Source: Watersipora subatra (taxonomy: Eukaryota; Bryozoa; Gymnolaemata; Cheilostomatida; Watersiporidae). From it: a DNA stretch of 64,000 nt. Below are positions 35,063 through 47,100 of the stretch, piece after piece (position 1 is the first letter of the stretch; every line of letters starts with the position of its first letter). The position numbers and the translations under genes are program-made. The stretch is from NCBI RefSeq assembly GCF_963576615.1, contig NC_088711.1, positions 63,211,248 to 63,275,247 of the forward strand. Direction: 5' to 3'. The notes under the pieces are model-generated. The model did not search any database. It worked only from the letters and a program-made list of their open reading frames with translations, and was not told the origin of the DNA.

Positions 35063-37157
35063 TGGAATGCCTAATAGAAGAAGGCGACCATCCGGAATGG
35101 CTGACCAAAGGACGCACTGTACTTCTGATAAAAGATCCAAAGCAGGGGCCGATTCCCAAGAACTATCGACCAATAACGTGATTGCCCACCACCCGGAAAC
35201 TGCTCTCAGGAATAGTTGCAGACAAACTGGAAGAGCACATGAGTCACTATATGACCAGTGCTCAGAAAGGAATTGGGCGCAACACCTGAGGAGCCAAACA
35301 TCAGTTACTGGTGAATCGGATGGTCTGTCAAGACAGCAGGAGAAGGCATACCAATCTTGCCATGGCTTGGATTGACTACAAAAAGGCCTATGACTCAATT
35401 CCCCATAGTTGGATACTTGAGTGTCTCAGTATGTACAATGTTCACCCTGCTCTTGTGGCATTCATCAAGATGTCAACGACCAAATGGAAGACGGAACTGG
35501 AGGCTAATGGCAAAAAGCTGGCAAGTGTAAAAATTAAGCGAGGCATCTATCAAGGTGACTCTTTATCACCGCTGTTCTTCTGCATATGCCTAAACCCTCT
35601 AAGCAATATGCTGGAGAAGACTCATTATGGGTACCAGTTTAAGAGTGGCACCAAGATAAGCCACCTCTTCTACATGGATGACATCAAGCTGTACGCTAAC
35701 AAAGAAAGGGACATTGATTCGCTAATACACCTCACTCAAGTATACAGCAAGGACATCGGAATGACCTTCGGTATTGAGAAATGTGGAAGGCTAATTCTTA
35801 AGAAAAACCATTCTATGCTCACAGATGGCCTAAGAATGCCAAATGGTACCATCAAAGATATAGAAGAAGGGTACAAGTACTTGGGGATTATGCAAAGCAG
35901 CATCAACCACAAAGCAGAGGTACGTCACAAAGCCATTACCGAATACAAGAAACGCCTTCAGCAGGTCCTACGTAGCCAGCTCAATGCCAAGAACCAAGTC
36001 ATGGCAATAAATACCTACGCACTGCCAGTAATAAGATATCCAGCAGGCATAATAAAGTGGGCTGAGGAAGCCATCAAGGAAACAGATATAGCAACTCATA
36101 AACTGCTGACCATGCATGGAGCACGCCACCCAAATTCTGATACTACTAGATTGTATCTCGATAGGAAAGATGGCGATAGGGGATTCAAAAGTGTACAGCA
36201 GACAGTGAAGGAGGAAGAGCAAAGCATCAAAGCCTATGCAGCCTCTATGGCCACTTCAGATAAGTTGCTAGCTGAATTTCAATCGGCCGCTCTTACAATG
36301 GACCTTCGCCCTGATGATGAGGAAATTGACTGGCACACGAAACCTCTTCATGGTGCTTACCACCGACAAATATCTAAGGTTGGCGATCTTCACCAGACAT
36401 ATATGTGGCTGAACAAAGGAAACCTACCGGCCAATACAGAGTCGCTAATCATGGCAGCCCAGGAGCAAGTGCTCCCAACAAGGCAACTCCAAACGAAAAT
36501 CTATCACACTAGAGATGATCCTAGATGCAGACTGTGCAAAGATGCACTTGAGACCATCCAACACATCATCAGTGGATGCAAGCAGCTAGCAGGAAATGCA
36601 TACACTGAGCGGCATAATCATGTCATAGGTGTTGTGTATAGAAGTCTATGTGACGAGTATGGCCTTAATAAACCACAACACTGGTGGGAAACTCCTGTTA
36701 AGGTCAATGAAAATGATCGCGCTAAGATCCTCTGGGACTTCTACAGACTGACAGGCATGTCCTCGCAAACCAACCAGGTATAGTGGTGGTGAACAAGGAG
36801 AACAAGAGAGCTACTATAATAGATATAGCAGTACCCAATGACTACAATATAGACAGCAAAGAAAAAGAAAAGGTAGAGAAATATCTCCCTTTTGGAGAAG
36901 AGATTGAAAAATACTGGGATGTAAGAACAACTGTAATCTCAGTAGTCATTGGGGCACTGGGCGCAATAACACCGGCTCATAAAATGTGGCTTGCCCAAAT
37001 ACCAACAGCAATCAACTCCGGTGAGTTGCAGAAAAGTGCGCTACTGGGAACAGCTAAGATCTTGAGGCGAGTGCTCAAACTCCGAGGTCTCTGGTAGGAG
37101 ACTAGAGTTAAAGCAGAAACTACCACCCATACGGATTAATCGGGGTGAGGCAACAAT
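35062..37157 (+). mobile_element. 5'-truncated RLE-type LINE (R2/R4 group), in TA repeats
   Basis: A non-LTR element starting inside the reverse transcriptase ([18 protein letters not shown]). RT motifs: [32 protein letters not shown] and the catalytic YMDD in SHLFYMDDIKLYA. After the thumb comes a zinc knuckle CRLC...HIISGC (CX2C-X8-H-X4-C), then a restriction-like endonuclease region (IVVVNKENKRATIIDIAVP), the order typical of R2/R4/NeSL/Hero elements. Two in-frame TGA codons interrupt the first 80 residues and a one-base shift lies near 36780 before the endonuclease. The expected PD of the nuclease reads PG. A short 3' UTR (37098-37157) ends in T/TA-rich sequence. Both ends abut TA repeats. 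The copy is inactive but young. Confidence 0.85.
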
Positions 37158-37232
37158 TTTTTTTATATATACATATATCTATATATATACATATATATAT
37201 ATATATTATATATATATTATATATACATATAG
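37158..37232. repeat. TA/TATATACA microsatellite, 3' flank of LINE
   Basis: Resumption of TA-rich repeats directly after the LINE 3' end. Confidence 0.9.
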
Positions 37233-37385
37233 CTTGTGTTGGTTAAAAAATATTTTTGTCTTTTATATTTCTTCTTCAAGAGTATTGTCAACTAGACTAT
37301 CTATGTTTATGAATAACACGCATGTCGATGGTTAAAACAAACTATATTGTCCCTAATAAAGCAATGATCTATATCTAAGATATTA

Positions 37386-37505
37386 AGTTTGAGTAAAAGT
37401 TACCAAAAATGGTTAAAGTATTTTACCTGAAGAGTGCGCCTACTATGCACGAAACTATTTAGTAATAAAATACTTTAACCATTTTAGTAACTTTTACACA
37501 AATTT
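37386..37505. repeat. Hairpin-forming inverted repeat, about 120 bp
   Basis: Arms GTAAAAGTTACC/ATGGTTAAAGTATTTTA at 37393-37425 and their near-exact complement at 37466-37497, with a 40-bp loop. ATATCTAAGATAT occurs on both sides (about 37370 and 37568). Probably a small MITE. Confidence 0.7.
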
Positions 37506-37689
37506 GATTTTAGTCAGCTCTAGTTTTACTATTGAGCATTTTTTCAAACAATCAGCGATAATCCTTCATATATCTAAGATATAGTGAGTGAAAGTGTTAA
37601 CAATGCTGTTTTTGCTTGTTGCTAGTTAATGATTTTGTGTAGATCGACCGCTGCAATGTTTCAGCAAATTGTAAATCTTGCTCTTGCAA

Positions 37690-37742
37690 TGTACATCTGA
37701 CATGTAGGTGATATCACCTACATCTGACATGTAGGTGATATC
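37690..37742. repeat. Duplicated ACATCTGACATGTAGGTGAT
   Basis: Two adjacent copies of ACATCTGACATGTAGGTGAT, with GGTGATATCACC forming a short palindrome at the joint. Confidence 0.7.
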
Positions 37743-38097
37743 CGTAATAATTGCTCCTGTCTTGTACTCGTTGCTTTGTAAAGATGTTTGGTTCACAGAA
37801 TGTGCATTGATAACTTCTAAAGTATGTTGCTTTATTATTGTAGCCTATGATGCTGATAATATTTATTAATTCACAATTTGTGAGTCTTTTGGTTCTATCT
37901 TCCTTTCAAGTTTTGTATTGCATTGTGCAGAAAACTTCTATATCATGCTGACATGCCAGATATTCATAGCTTGTTAGTAGCAGTGGTTGGACAGCTCCTA
38001 TGTTTGCGTTTTTATGACCCAGCAATTGTAACAAAAGATCTTAAATTTTGTAGCATACAATCAATTGAGATGCATTGATATGTATTATTGTATGATG

Positions 38098-38174
38098 AAG
38101 TACTACACAAATAACGCATCAGCAGCAAAGAAAACCTTTGCTGGTGATGTATTACTTGTGTAGTATTTGTTTCC
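38098..38174. repeat. Compact hairpin with 5-nt loop
   Basis: Arms of about 33 nt (GTACTACACAAATAACGCAT through CAGCAAAG, and CTTTGCTG through TTGTGTAGTATTT) pair with about three mismatches around the loop AAAAC. It could be a relic MITE or a small-RNA precursor; sequence alone does not decide. Confidence 0.55.
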
Positions 38175-40239
38175 CTTGCATGCTGTAAGCTTTTGTGATA
38201 TTGATGTAGTTTGTACAGTTGCAAAAACTAATTTATTTTTTCCAGTTTTTCCAGTTTGTCAGGCTTTCTATTCTGACAGCTGTCTGGCCGCTACTTAGTT
38301 CACAGCGTCATTGTTGTATGAATAGACAAGAATTGGGAGTTATCCTGTATTTATAAAGAGTAGGATAACTCTAGTTTAAGCTAGTTCAGCTACGTGTTCT
38401 TGCTTCATGAGAAGCACTTTTTGAGTTTGAGCTGAATAAATAAAAACCGTTTGTATTTTGTTCTGAAAACATTTATACTGTGAATAATCAAATGATATCA
38501 TTACAACAGTCACTACACTAGAAAAGTATAGCTGATTATTTGTTAATGTTAAAAACAGTAATGAAAATAAGCAAATATACTCGAGTAAATAAAAGTGAAA
38601 AACTTTGGCTATACAGGCACATAAGTAGATGAAGGTTTGCACCCAGTAATGTGTAATAATGAATGAAGTTTTAATGATGAAGGTTTAAATTTTAATGCTG
38701 AACTGTAATGTGATTGAACTACGTGGATGCTGTCTGTACCAAATCGAGCAATATTCGGAAACCCGGTCGCCTTCCATCGGTTCAAGAAAAAAACCTCGTG
38801 ACAAAAAGGAGTGAAAAAATATCATTCTCATTGACGGTTTTGGCTTCAACCAAATCTCTTCTTTCAGAAATATATAAACACGCGTCTTACATAAAAACGT
38901 TTGTTTTACTCTTGACACTTGTAGATATTTTTGCTGTTAAAGTAAGTTTAGTATTGACAGTTTAGCAAAAAATTTAGTTAAAGTTTGATTTACAGAAATT
39001 TTGATCTATTCGCCTTGTAATTTACACACACCAACTCTGGGCTTGATAGTGTTTAATGCATTGTAGAGTCTCATAATGTGATTCTTTGTTCACAAAAATG
39101 CTTACAGTTATTGAGGATGATTTATTTTGTCAGCGGATCATTGCAAACTTTTTGTCGTCACTCACTGATGTTGTATAATCAGTATGAAATTGGCTGTAGA
39201 AACATTTTGGTGATTATATATTTTTGATTGTATTAACAACTTATTTCTTTTATGTTTTTATTGTAGCTATAAAGTTGTTTTACATTTAAATAAACTGTAC
39301 TGGCTGTACTGTATAGGACATACATTAGTTACGGGAGTTAATATGCGTTGGGTTAGGAATATAGGGTCACAATGAGTTACATCAATTTCCTTTATTTCAA
39401 ATGTGAAATAATATAACTATAAGTTGGAGATTTTTAGAATCCGAGCTTTGGTCTAAATGGATTAAACTCATATCTCAAGGTGCCACTGTATTTTTATCAT
39501 CCAAGTAGCTAGAAAACTTGATTCACGTTCAAGTATGTAAATGCAAATACTAGTTATGTTTAAAAGGATGCTATTCATTCAAGAAAGGATAAATATGACA
39601 AAAATATCGAGCTCGTTAGTAATATGAGAGAAAGTTAATTAAACTTTTATTTTACGAGTCACCACAAGCACCATACGAGTTGGCATACTGAGTTTGGATT
39701 GGTTTGATCAACTTTTACTAGTTTTTTAATCAGTAAATAAATCACATGAACTAGCTTGGTTGTTTTTTTAGAGCAGGCTACTTCAATGTATCTAGACTAT
39801 CATTAGGCATTTTTATATGTTAATTAAGCCTAGTTCATATTTATATTATTATTATCAACTGTAATGATAAATAAGCTTAAAGCTCTAAGGACAATTAAAT
39901 GCTATTGTGTGTTGTACATAGTTCAATTTTTTATAATAATGTATTCAGTTTATACGATATGACACGCACAGCTTTTTAGCTTTATACATTCGTTTAATGC
40001 ATCTGAAAAACAACAGAGTAATAAAATAGGGTCAGCATCGAATAGGTATTATGAAGAACAAAAAAAAACTTGCCAAACTAGTTATTAATTATCAAAGCAT
40101 TTATTGATCGATGATCCTATTAGTTTTTCATGCTTAGGACCTTGCTTGTCATGTTTAGAATTATCTTATCAATCACTTTACTTTATTTGTTGTTGCAAAT
40201 TTTAAGCTGGTGTGATGTGCATTTTCTAATTCTATAAAA
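38175..40239. other. Intergenic, no gene seen
   Basis: AT-rich. A short open frame at 38714-38965 has no recognisable features. No RNA gene seen. Confidence 0.5.
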
Positions 40240-40599
40240 CAGAGATGTCAAACTCAATTGTACAAGGGGTTAAAATTCAGAACACCATCTAGGTCGCGGG
40301 CCGAACAGGATAAGCATTTATTGAACACACTAAAACTAAATGTTTTGGAACATAAATATGGATAAAAACAGACAGGAATATCACTCCTAAACAAACTTCA
40401 GGTCAAATTGATGCGAGAAGGACGCAGCAAGGCATCTGAAGCATTGCATTATGGGATCTGTAGTTCTGTGCAGTATTATGTAATCAGTGCTCCTTATCGA
40501 TGGGCCACGAGTAACAATTATGTAAAAGGATCTTGCGGGCCAGATCTGATTATGAGGTGGGCTGGATGTGGCCCGCGGGCCATGAGTTTGGCACAGGTG
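40240..40599. mobile_element. hAT-type MITE, 360 bp, with 8-bp target duplication
   Basis: Ends are CAGAGATGTCAAACTCA and, on the complement of the right end, CACCTGTGCCAAACTCA. Internally it has the GGGCC / GGCCCGCGGGCC motif common in Charlie-like hAT MITEs. Flanks are CTATAAAA (40232-40239) and CTATAGAA (40600-40607), a target duplication with one mismatch. No transposase. Confidence 0.85.
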
Positions 40600-41126
40600 C
40601 TATAGAAGGTCAATCTAAAAGTTCTGTACACATATTAACATCATCATTTGCAATGGTTCCATAGTGTCACTACTTCCGTTCCTCAAGTTTTACCCAGAGA
40701 AGTTACTAAAACACACCATCCCCATATTCTGAGAGATCATCCTCGATTCGCTAATGCTTAACTTATCCAAGTCTGACTGCAGATTCTTCCTTCATGTAAA
40801 CTTAGGTCCTCTGCTCATCTTGAGTCGTCTGCCATGGCACTGTTGGCAGGCGCTTCTTTGTCCATCCTACTAAAATGCTGGTAGAATCTTAACCTCCCCT
40901 TCTGAACTATTTCACTCCATGATTGTTCTCTAGTTAACTTATACACCAAGTCATTGCTGATTTCTCTCTACCATTGTACATTTAACACCTTCCATTTAAC
41001 ACCTTTCAGTATACATATTGACATATGTGTGTATCTGCATCATTGTAGCCTAAGGGATTGTGTTTTTTAAGCATTGTCTATTTACTTTAGACTAGTAAAA
41101 GCAAAGAACGGAAGCACTAAATAAAC

Positions 41127-44100
41127 ATGTCATCTAAAGAAAGGACGGTATGTGCAATAATAAAGTTTCTCAATGATGAAGCAGCCAATAGCTCCACTGG
41201 AGAGGAAGCTAAAGAGAGCATAGAAGGTTTGTCCCGATCGTTGTTGCTTTTTAGAAAACTCACTGTTTAGTTGGAAATGTTTCAAGGCTGTTAGTGGTTG
41301 AAACTAGTATTGCACTAGAGTACCTGGTGGTGAATTTGGCTCCCTTTGTTAAACTTTCTTGTGCTAACACATGAGACAGGTGCTTGTTTCATGTAGTGGC
41401 TAAGCAATGCCTGGAGACTGCCTATGGACTCTCACCTGACAGTAGGCCTGATCTGGATTTAGGCATGAGCCTCGAAGAGTTGGTGAGTACATGCAGTTAT
41501 ACATGTCTACTATGTCTGTATGTTTATGCTCTGGGCATAATCTCGTTGAGGTCTATTGTCTTATGGCTTGCATCTGCCTAGAGCGTTGACTTGGTAAAAC
41601 TGTTTTAGATAGAAAATCGGGCTCCACCCCCGAGAAAGCCTGTGACAGCAGAAATGAAGAAAGAAGCAGAGGCTCTGAAATTAGCAGGCAATGAACATAT
41701 GAAAGCTGAGAGGTATATGGATGCCGTGGAGTCCTACAGGAAGGCCATAGAGAAGGACAGCACTAACGCCATATACTATAGCAACAGGTCGACACAGAAA
41801 AGTTATTCATCTTTCAGCTCTAGCTTCATTGACATTCTGGTCCAAAGTGCTTGAGTTGTCTTTTGTCATCAATTACTTTAAATTGATTTGGATTTTATTT
41901 ATGCCAGGACATTGGTCAATGTTAGTCTACTAGGAGTTTCACTTAAGTTAATTATGTGACCATAAATCACTTACTCAAAGTAATACTTTACAGATTCTCT
42001 AACTGGTAGTTGTATGTGAGTCGTATGAGTACACCCCTTGAATTCAATGACTTAATCTCATTTAACCTTGCAGAGCCGCTGCGTTCAACAAACTTTCCAG
42101 GTTTCAGGAAGCTATAGATGATTGTGATGAGGCAATAGCAATAGACTCTAATTACAGCAAGGCTTATGGTCGAAAAGGGTGGGTATATTTAGTAGTCTAT
42201 GTATGCTGACTGGTTCATACGTTCATTATCAACAGCACGGCTCTCACGAAAATATCGAGTAATTTTATTTGATATTCTCATTTGATTTACATCATTGATT
42301 TCGATCATTTAATTTAAATTATTATTTTGGACACAAACCACTATTTTTTTTTCGTAATTTTGCAAAAATGATTAATTTTACCTGGCACTTCTGTTTTGCT
42401 CAGTATGTAACAAACCCATAAACATTTTTCTGTCATGAATTAGCGATGTTGGAGATAATTGACTGCATGTGTAGTACAATGTTACAGAAGGCGGAATGGG
42501 ACATTTTAGCGCATGACTCTTTGATGTGACGATTTTTTGCACGGGACGTTTTGGTGCAGATATTCGGCCGCAGATTACGAGTTCAGAATTTATCTTTCAT
42601 CGAGCTTTTGCTCCTCAACAAACTTTGCTCCTCAACAAACTTTAAGCAAAGCGAGAAAAATAGTACATAAGAGCTACATTTACATATTTGACAGATGTAG
42701 TTCACAAGATCCTTTAGTCAAATTTGGCGATTCGAATGTAAACATTCATGTAATTAACGAAATAGTGATTAAAAGTAAAAAGTGATAAACGCTGAAATGG
42801 CCACTAATCATCAGATGCATCAGTTCGAGCTGCTCACATTAAGTGTGCTGAGTAAAGTACTGGACGGGTAAAGTACGCCAAACCGAAATAAAATTTCGGT
42901 TTGTTTTTGTATGTATTTCTTATGTAGATTCTTATGGGTGAAGTTTCATGAATGAAATGTTTTTTTTTTCAATTTTTTGTTATTATGAACGTGCTATTTA
43001 TTTACTGTATACACACATAAATACTTTCTTCAGTGTACAAATAACACTGCTAAAAAGTCTGATGTCAAAAATCCGTGTGCCAGAAATTTTTTAGACAGTA
43101 TGATCATCGCTATTTGAACCTTGTTACCGCATTCTTATCAAAACTTTCATTTTGTCATGTTGCTGTGGTAAGATATCACAGCAGCATCTGATGACTGCTG
43201 TGATAAGAATGCAGTTGTTTTTACTCAATTAATAAATAGTTTATTATGAATTTTAATTATTCTCGTATTACAGCCATTTTTACAAACTACTTACAAAGAT
43301 GAAATGAGTTTTTTTAATCAAATTTTTTGTGTGCTGTTTGGCTTCCAAAATGAAAAATTATAATTTTTGTTCGGGTTATAAATATTCTATAAACTTGAAG
43401 TAGTAATAATAAGTAGTAATAACAGTTAATCATTTGCTGTTCAATAAATAACATTTTGCTTGGAAAAGCCATCGGAGCGGGATTTGATTTGGAACTGTGG
43501 CGGAGGGCCTGACTGATTGCAGAGAAAAGGTTAATAAAACATGAATCTATAAAAATATGCTTTTATCGTTATTGTAAGTTAGGCTCATAAAAATGGAAGT
43601 CTAAGTTCGGCAATTTATAAGTTTGTTTTATGTGGGAACTTGTTTTAACTGAATAAATTTAAAATTAGCTTAGCTTCCCCTTTGGCATAGTATGCCAACG
43701 CTTTAACATGGAAACTAACACACTGATAGGCTAGCTAAATAACAAACACAGTGATAGGCTAGCTAAATAACAAACACACTGATAGGCTAGCTAAATAACA
43801 AACACACTGATAGGCTAGCTAATTAACAAACACACTGATAGGCTAGATAAATAACAAACACACTGATAGGCTGGCTAAATAACAAACACACTGATAGGCT
43901 AGCTAAATAACAAACACACTGATAGGCTAGCTAAATAACAAACACACTGATAGGCTAGCTAAATAACACACTGATAGGCTGGCTAAATAACAAACACACT
44001 GATAGGCTAGCTAAATAACAAACACACTGATAGGCTAGATAAATAATAAACACACTGATAGGCTAGCTAAATAACACACTGATAGGCTGGCTAAATAACA

Positions 44101-47100
44101 AACACACTGATAGGCTAGCTAAATAACAAACACACTGATAGGCTAGCTAATTAACAAACACACTGATAGGCTAGATAAATAACAAACACACTGATAGGCT
44201 GGCTAAATAACAAACACACTGATAGGCTAGCTAAATAACAAACACACTGATAGGCTAGATAAATAACAAACACACTGATAGGCTAGCTAAATAACAAACA
44301 CACTGATAGGCTAGCTAAATAACAAACACACTGATAGGCTAGCTAAATAACAAACACACTGATAGGCTAGCTAAATAACAAACACACTGATAGGCTAGCT
44401 AAATAACAAACACACTGATAGGCTAGCTAAATAACAAACACACTGATAGGCTAGCTAAATATCTCTGTGACTGCACCTAAAATGATTTTTACTATACTAT
44501 TGTGAAGGATCTTCTGAGTGACAGCCGATGTTTGCTTGGTGCTTTTTTGTGTTTACAGTTTCATGTTAACTGGCCAAAGACTTTTGGGAGGTTTCTAATG
44601 ACTTTATTTTTTCATGTCATTTCTGTAGGGCAGATAAATGCTATTACCGTTAAACCTCTAATTACACCCGTCAAAACATACAGAGTTACCAACATAAGGC
44701 ATTAAGCTTTAGCAAATATTCGACTCTATGTCCAAAGTGATCAGATATGGCAGTCGATGTTTCTTAAAAAATGATAGCTTGGCAGGAGAAAGTAAAAAGG
44801 CTAATTAAACAGAAACGTAAAAAATATAAAACAAGATGAACTAAGTTATCTTAAATTTTACCAAGAGTAAGTTACACAAGTATTTCTATTACCATTTCTA
44901 CCTCCACACCTGCACATTGTTCAGCCTAAACTTCCAATCTTATATGTCTAAGGTACAGTAATGATGTAAACCTCTTTTATTGATTATTGATGTGTTAATT
45001 TCACTTTTTACATATAATTGATCTAAAAAAATTTATATAATATTTTTTGCAGTGTTTTTTTAAGGATTATTATAGGTATTCTGAAGTTTTGAGCCAATTA
45101 AACATAATATGATGTATTATTAAAGTGACATTTGCTCCTGCTCATAATAGTCTCAGCATATGCACCAGATGCTGGAACAAACTTACTTTGTATGTAAAGG
45201 TTTGGCTGTAAAACAAGTAATGAATAAATGATCAGCGAATAGGTTAGTGAAATGTAACAGATAATGAATGGGAGAACGTGACGCGACAGTTGGTATTAGT
45301 CTTCCTTGGTCTGTCACAAAGACCAATCAAAAGCTAGCAACCTTTACAGCCACACTCCAATAGTAGACACTTTGGATATCTGTGATGTGAAGGCGTCCAA
45401 AATGTTAGTATGTGGCCAGGCTTTTATTGTATTATGGATAGCAAGCCCTGAGGCTATAGATACATTGAAGATGGCTCTCTGTTGGCTGGCTAATACAATT
45501 AATTTATCGTTGTGAGATGATACAAAGTCTTTATCCTTGCTCCAGTGCCATAATTTTAAGGTTCTCAGTCGAGTTGAAGGCTTTAACAAGAATGCTAGTC
45601 ATTGTAGTACTTGTCGGGCTCACAAGTCATGTTTCTCATGGCTTTATGATTTCATTACTTACACTGGTTCGACCATATCTTTTCATTGCGTCAGTCAGGA
45701 TGTAATTTTGTAAAGCAGTTGTTTGTATGCGCTACACATTTTCATATGTCAGATCACTTTTGTTTTTAGTTACTAAAACATTCTTTCTAGTTTTGTGCTC
45801 TTTGCAGGCTGGCACTGTCGGGCTTGAACCAACACGGTGTTGCGATAGAGAACTACAAGAGGGCCATAGAGCTCGACCCTAACAATGAAAACTTCAAAAC
45901 AAATTTGGAGATTGCTGAGGAAAAATTTAAAGCATCTGGAAACCAAGGTACCCAATTCTCTCATGTATTGCTGAACCTCTCCCTCTGCCACATTCGTTCG
46001 TCTGTCTGTAAAGTGGCAACAAAACCTCTCTTGTCTCTTGTGTTTATTTGCATTTTATTGCCAGGGGTTATTACCTGCAGCATGTATGAAAGTGTTATCT
46101 TATGTTTTTGGGCTGTAGCATGAACTAAATGAATCACATATTCAATATATCTACATATCATCCACTATAGGAACATTGAACAACTTCAAGTCCTCAGTAG
46201 AGTGTCCATGGTCATGGGGGTATAATTTTGTTAAAATCGTTGGTTTTATCATCTGTTCACTCGTCCCATATTTTAGGAGGTTTTGGAGCTGGTTTGGGCT
46301 CTATGTTTGGAGGGGCCCCAGGGGGCATGCCCGATATTGCCTCGATTATGAACAACCCTGCTATGATGCAAATGGCCAGTCAAATGATGCAGAGTCCAGG
46401 CATGCAGCAGATGTAAGTTGTTATAGATTATCTACAACGTCGATAAAAGATATCTGGTGACCAATATGTACTGCAACACGGTAGGGTTCTGCAACATGGT
46501 AGGGTTCTGCAGCATGGTAGGGTTCTACAACATGGTAGGGTTCTGCAACACGGTAGGGTTCTGAAACATGGTAGGGTTCTGCAACATGGTAGGGTTCTGC
46601 AACACGGTAGGGTACTGCAATATGGTAGGGTTCTGCAAAATAATAGGCTTCCGCAACATGGTAGGGTTCTGCAACATGGTAGGGTTCTGCAACATGATAG
46701 GGTTCTGTAACATGGTAAGGTTCTGCAACATGGTAGGGTTCTGCAACATAATAGGGTTCTGAAACATGGTAGGGTTCAGCAACATGGTAGGGTTCTGCAA
46801 CATGGTAGGGTACTGCAACATGGTAGGGTTCTGTATGTAACATGGTAGGGTTCTGCAACATGGTAAGGTTCTGCAACATGGTAGGGTTCTGCAACATGGT
46901 AAGGTTCTGCAACATGGTAGGGTTCTGCAACATAATAGGGTTCTGCAACATGGTAGGGTTCAGCAACATGGTAGGGTTCTGCAACATGGTAGGGTACTGC
47001 AACATGGTAGGGTTCTGTATGTAACATGGTAGGGTTCTGCAACACGGTAGGGTTCTGCAACATAATAGGGTTCTGCAACATGGTAGGGTTCTGCAACATA

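Noticed and set aside
35067-35375. 102-codon frame at the LINE start
   Set aside because: Wrong frame; the RT homology is in the neighbouring frame.
43719-44461. CRISPR array
   Set aside because: The 28-bp units are contiguous with no unique spacers, and the setting is a eukaryotic intron.
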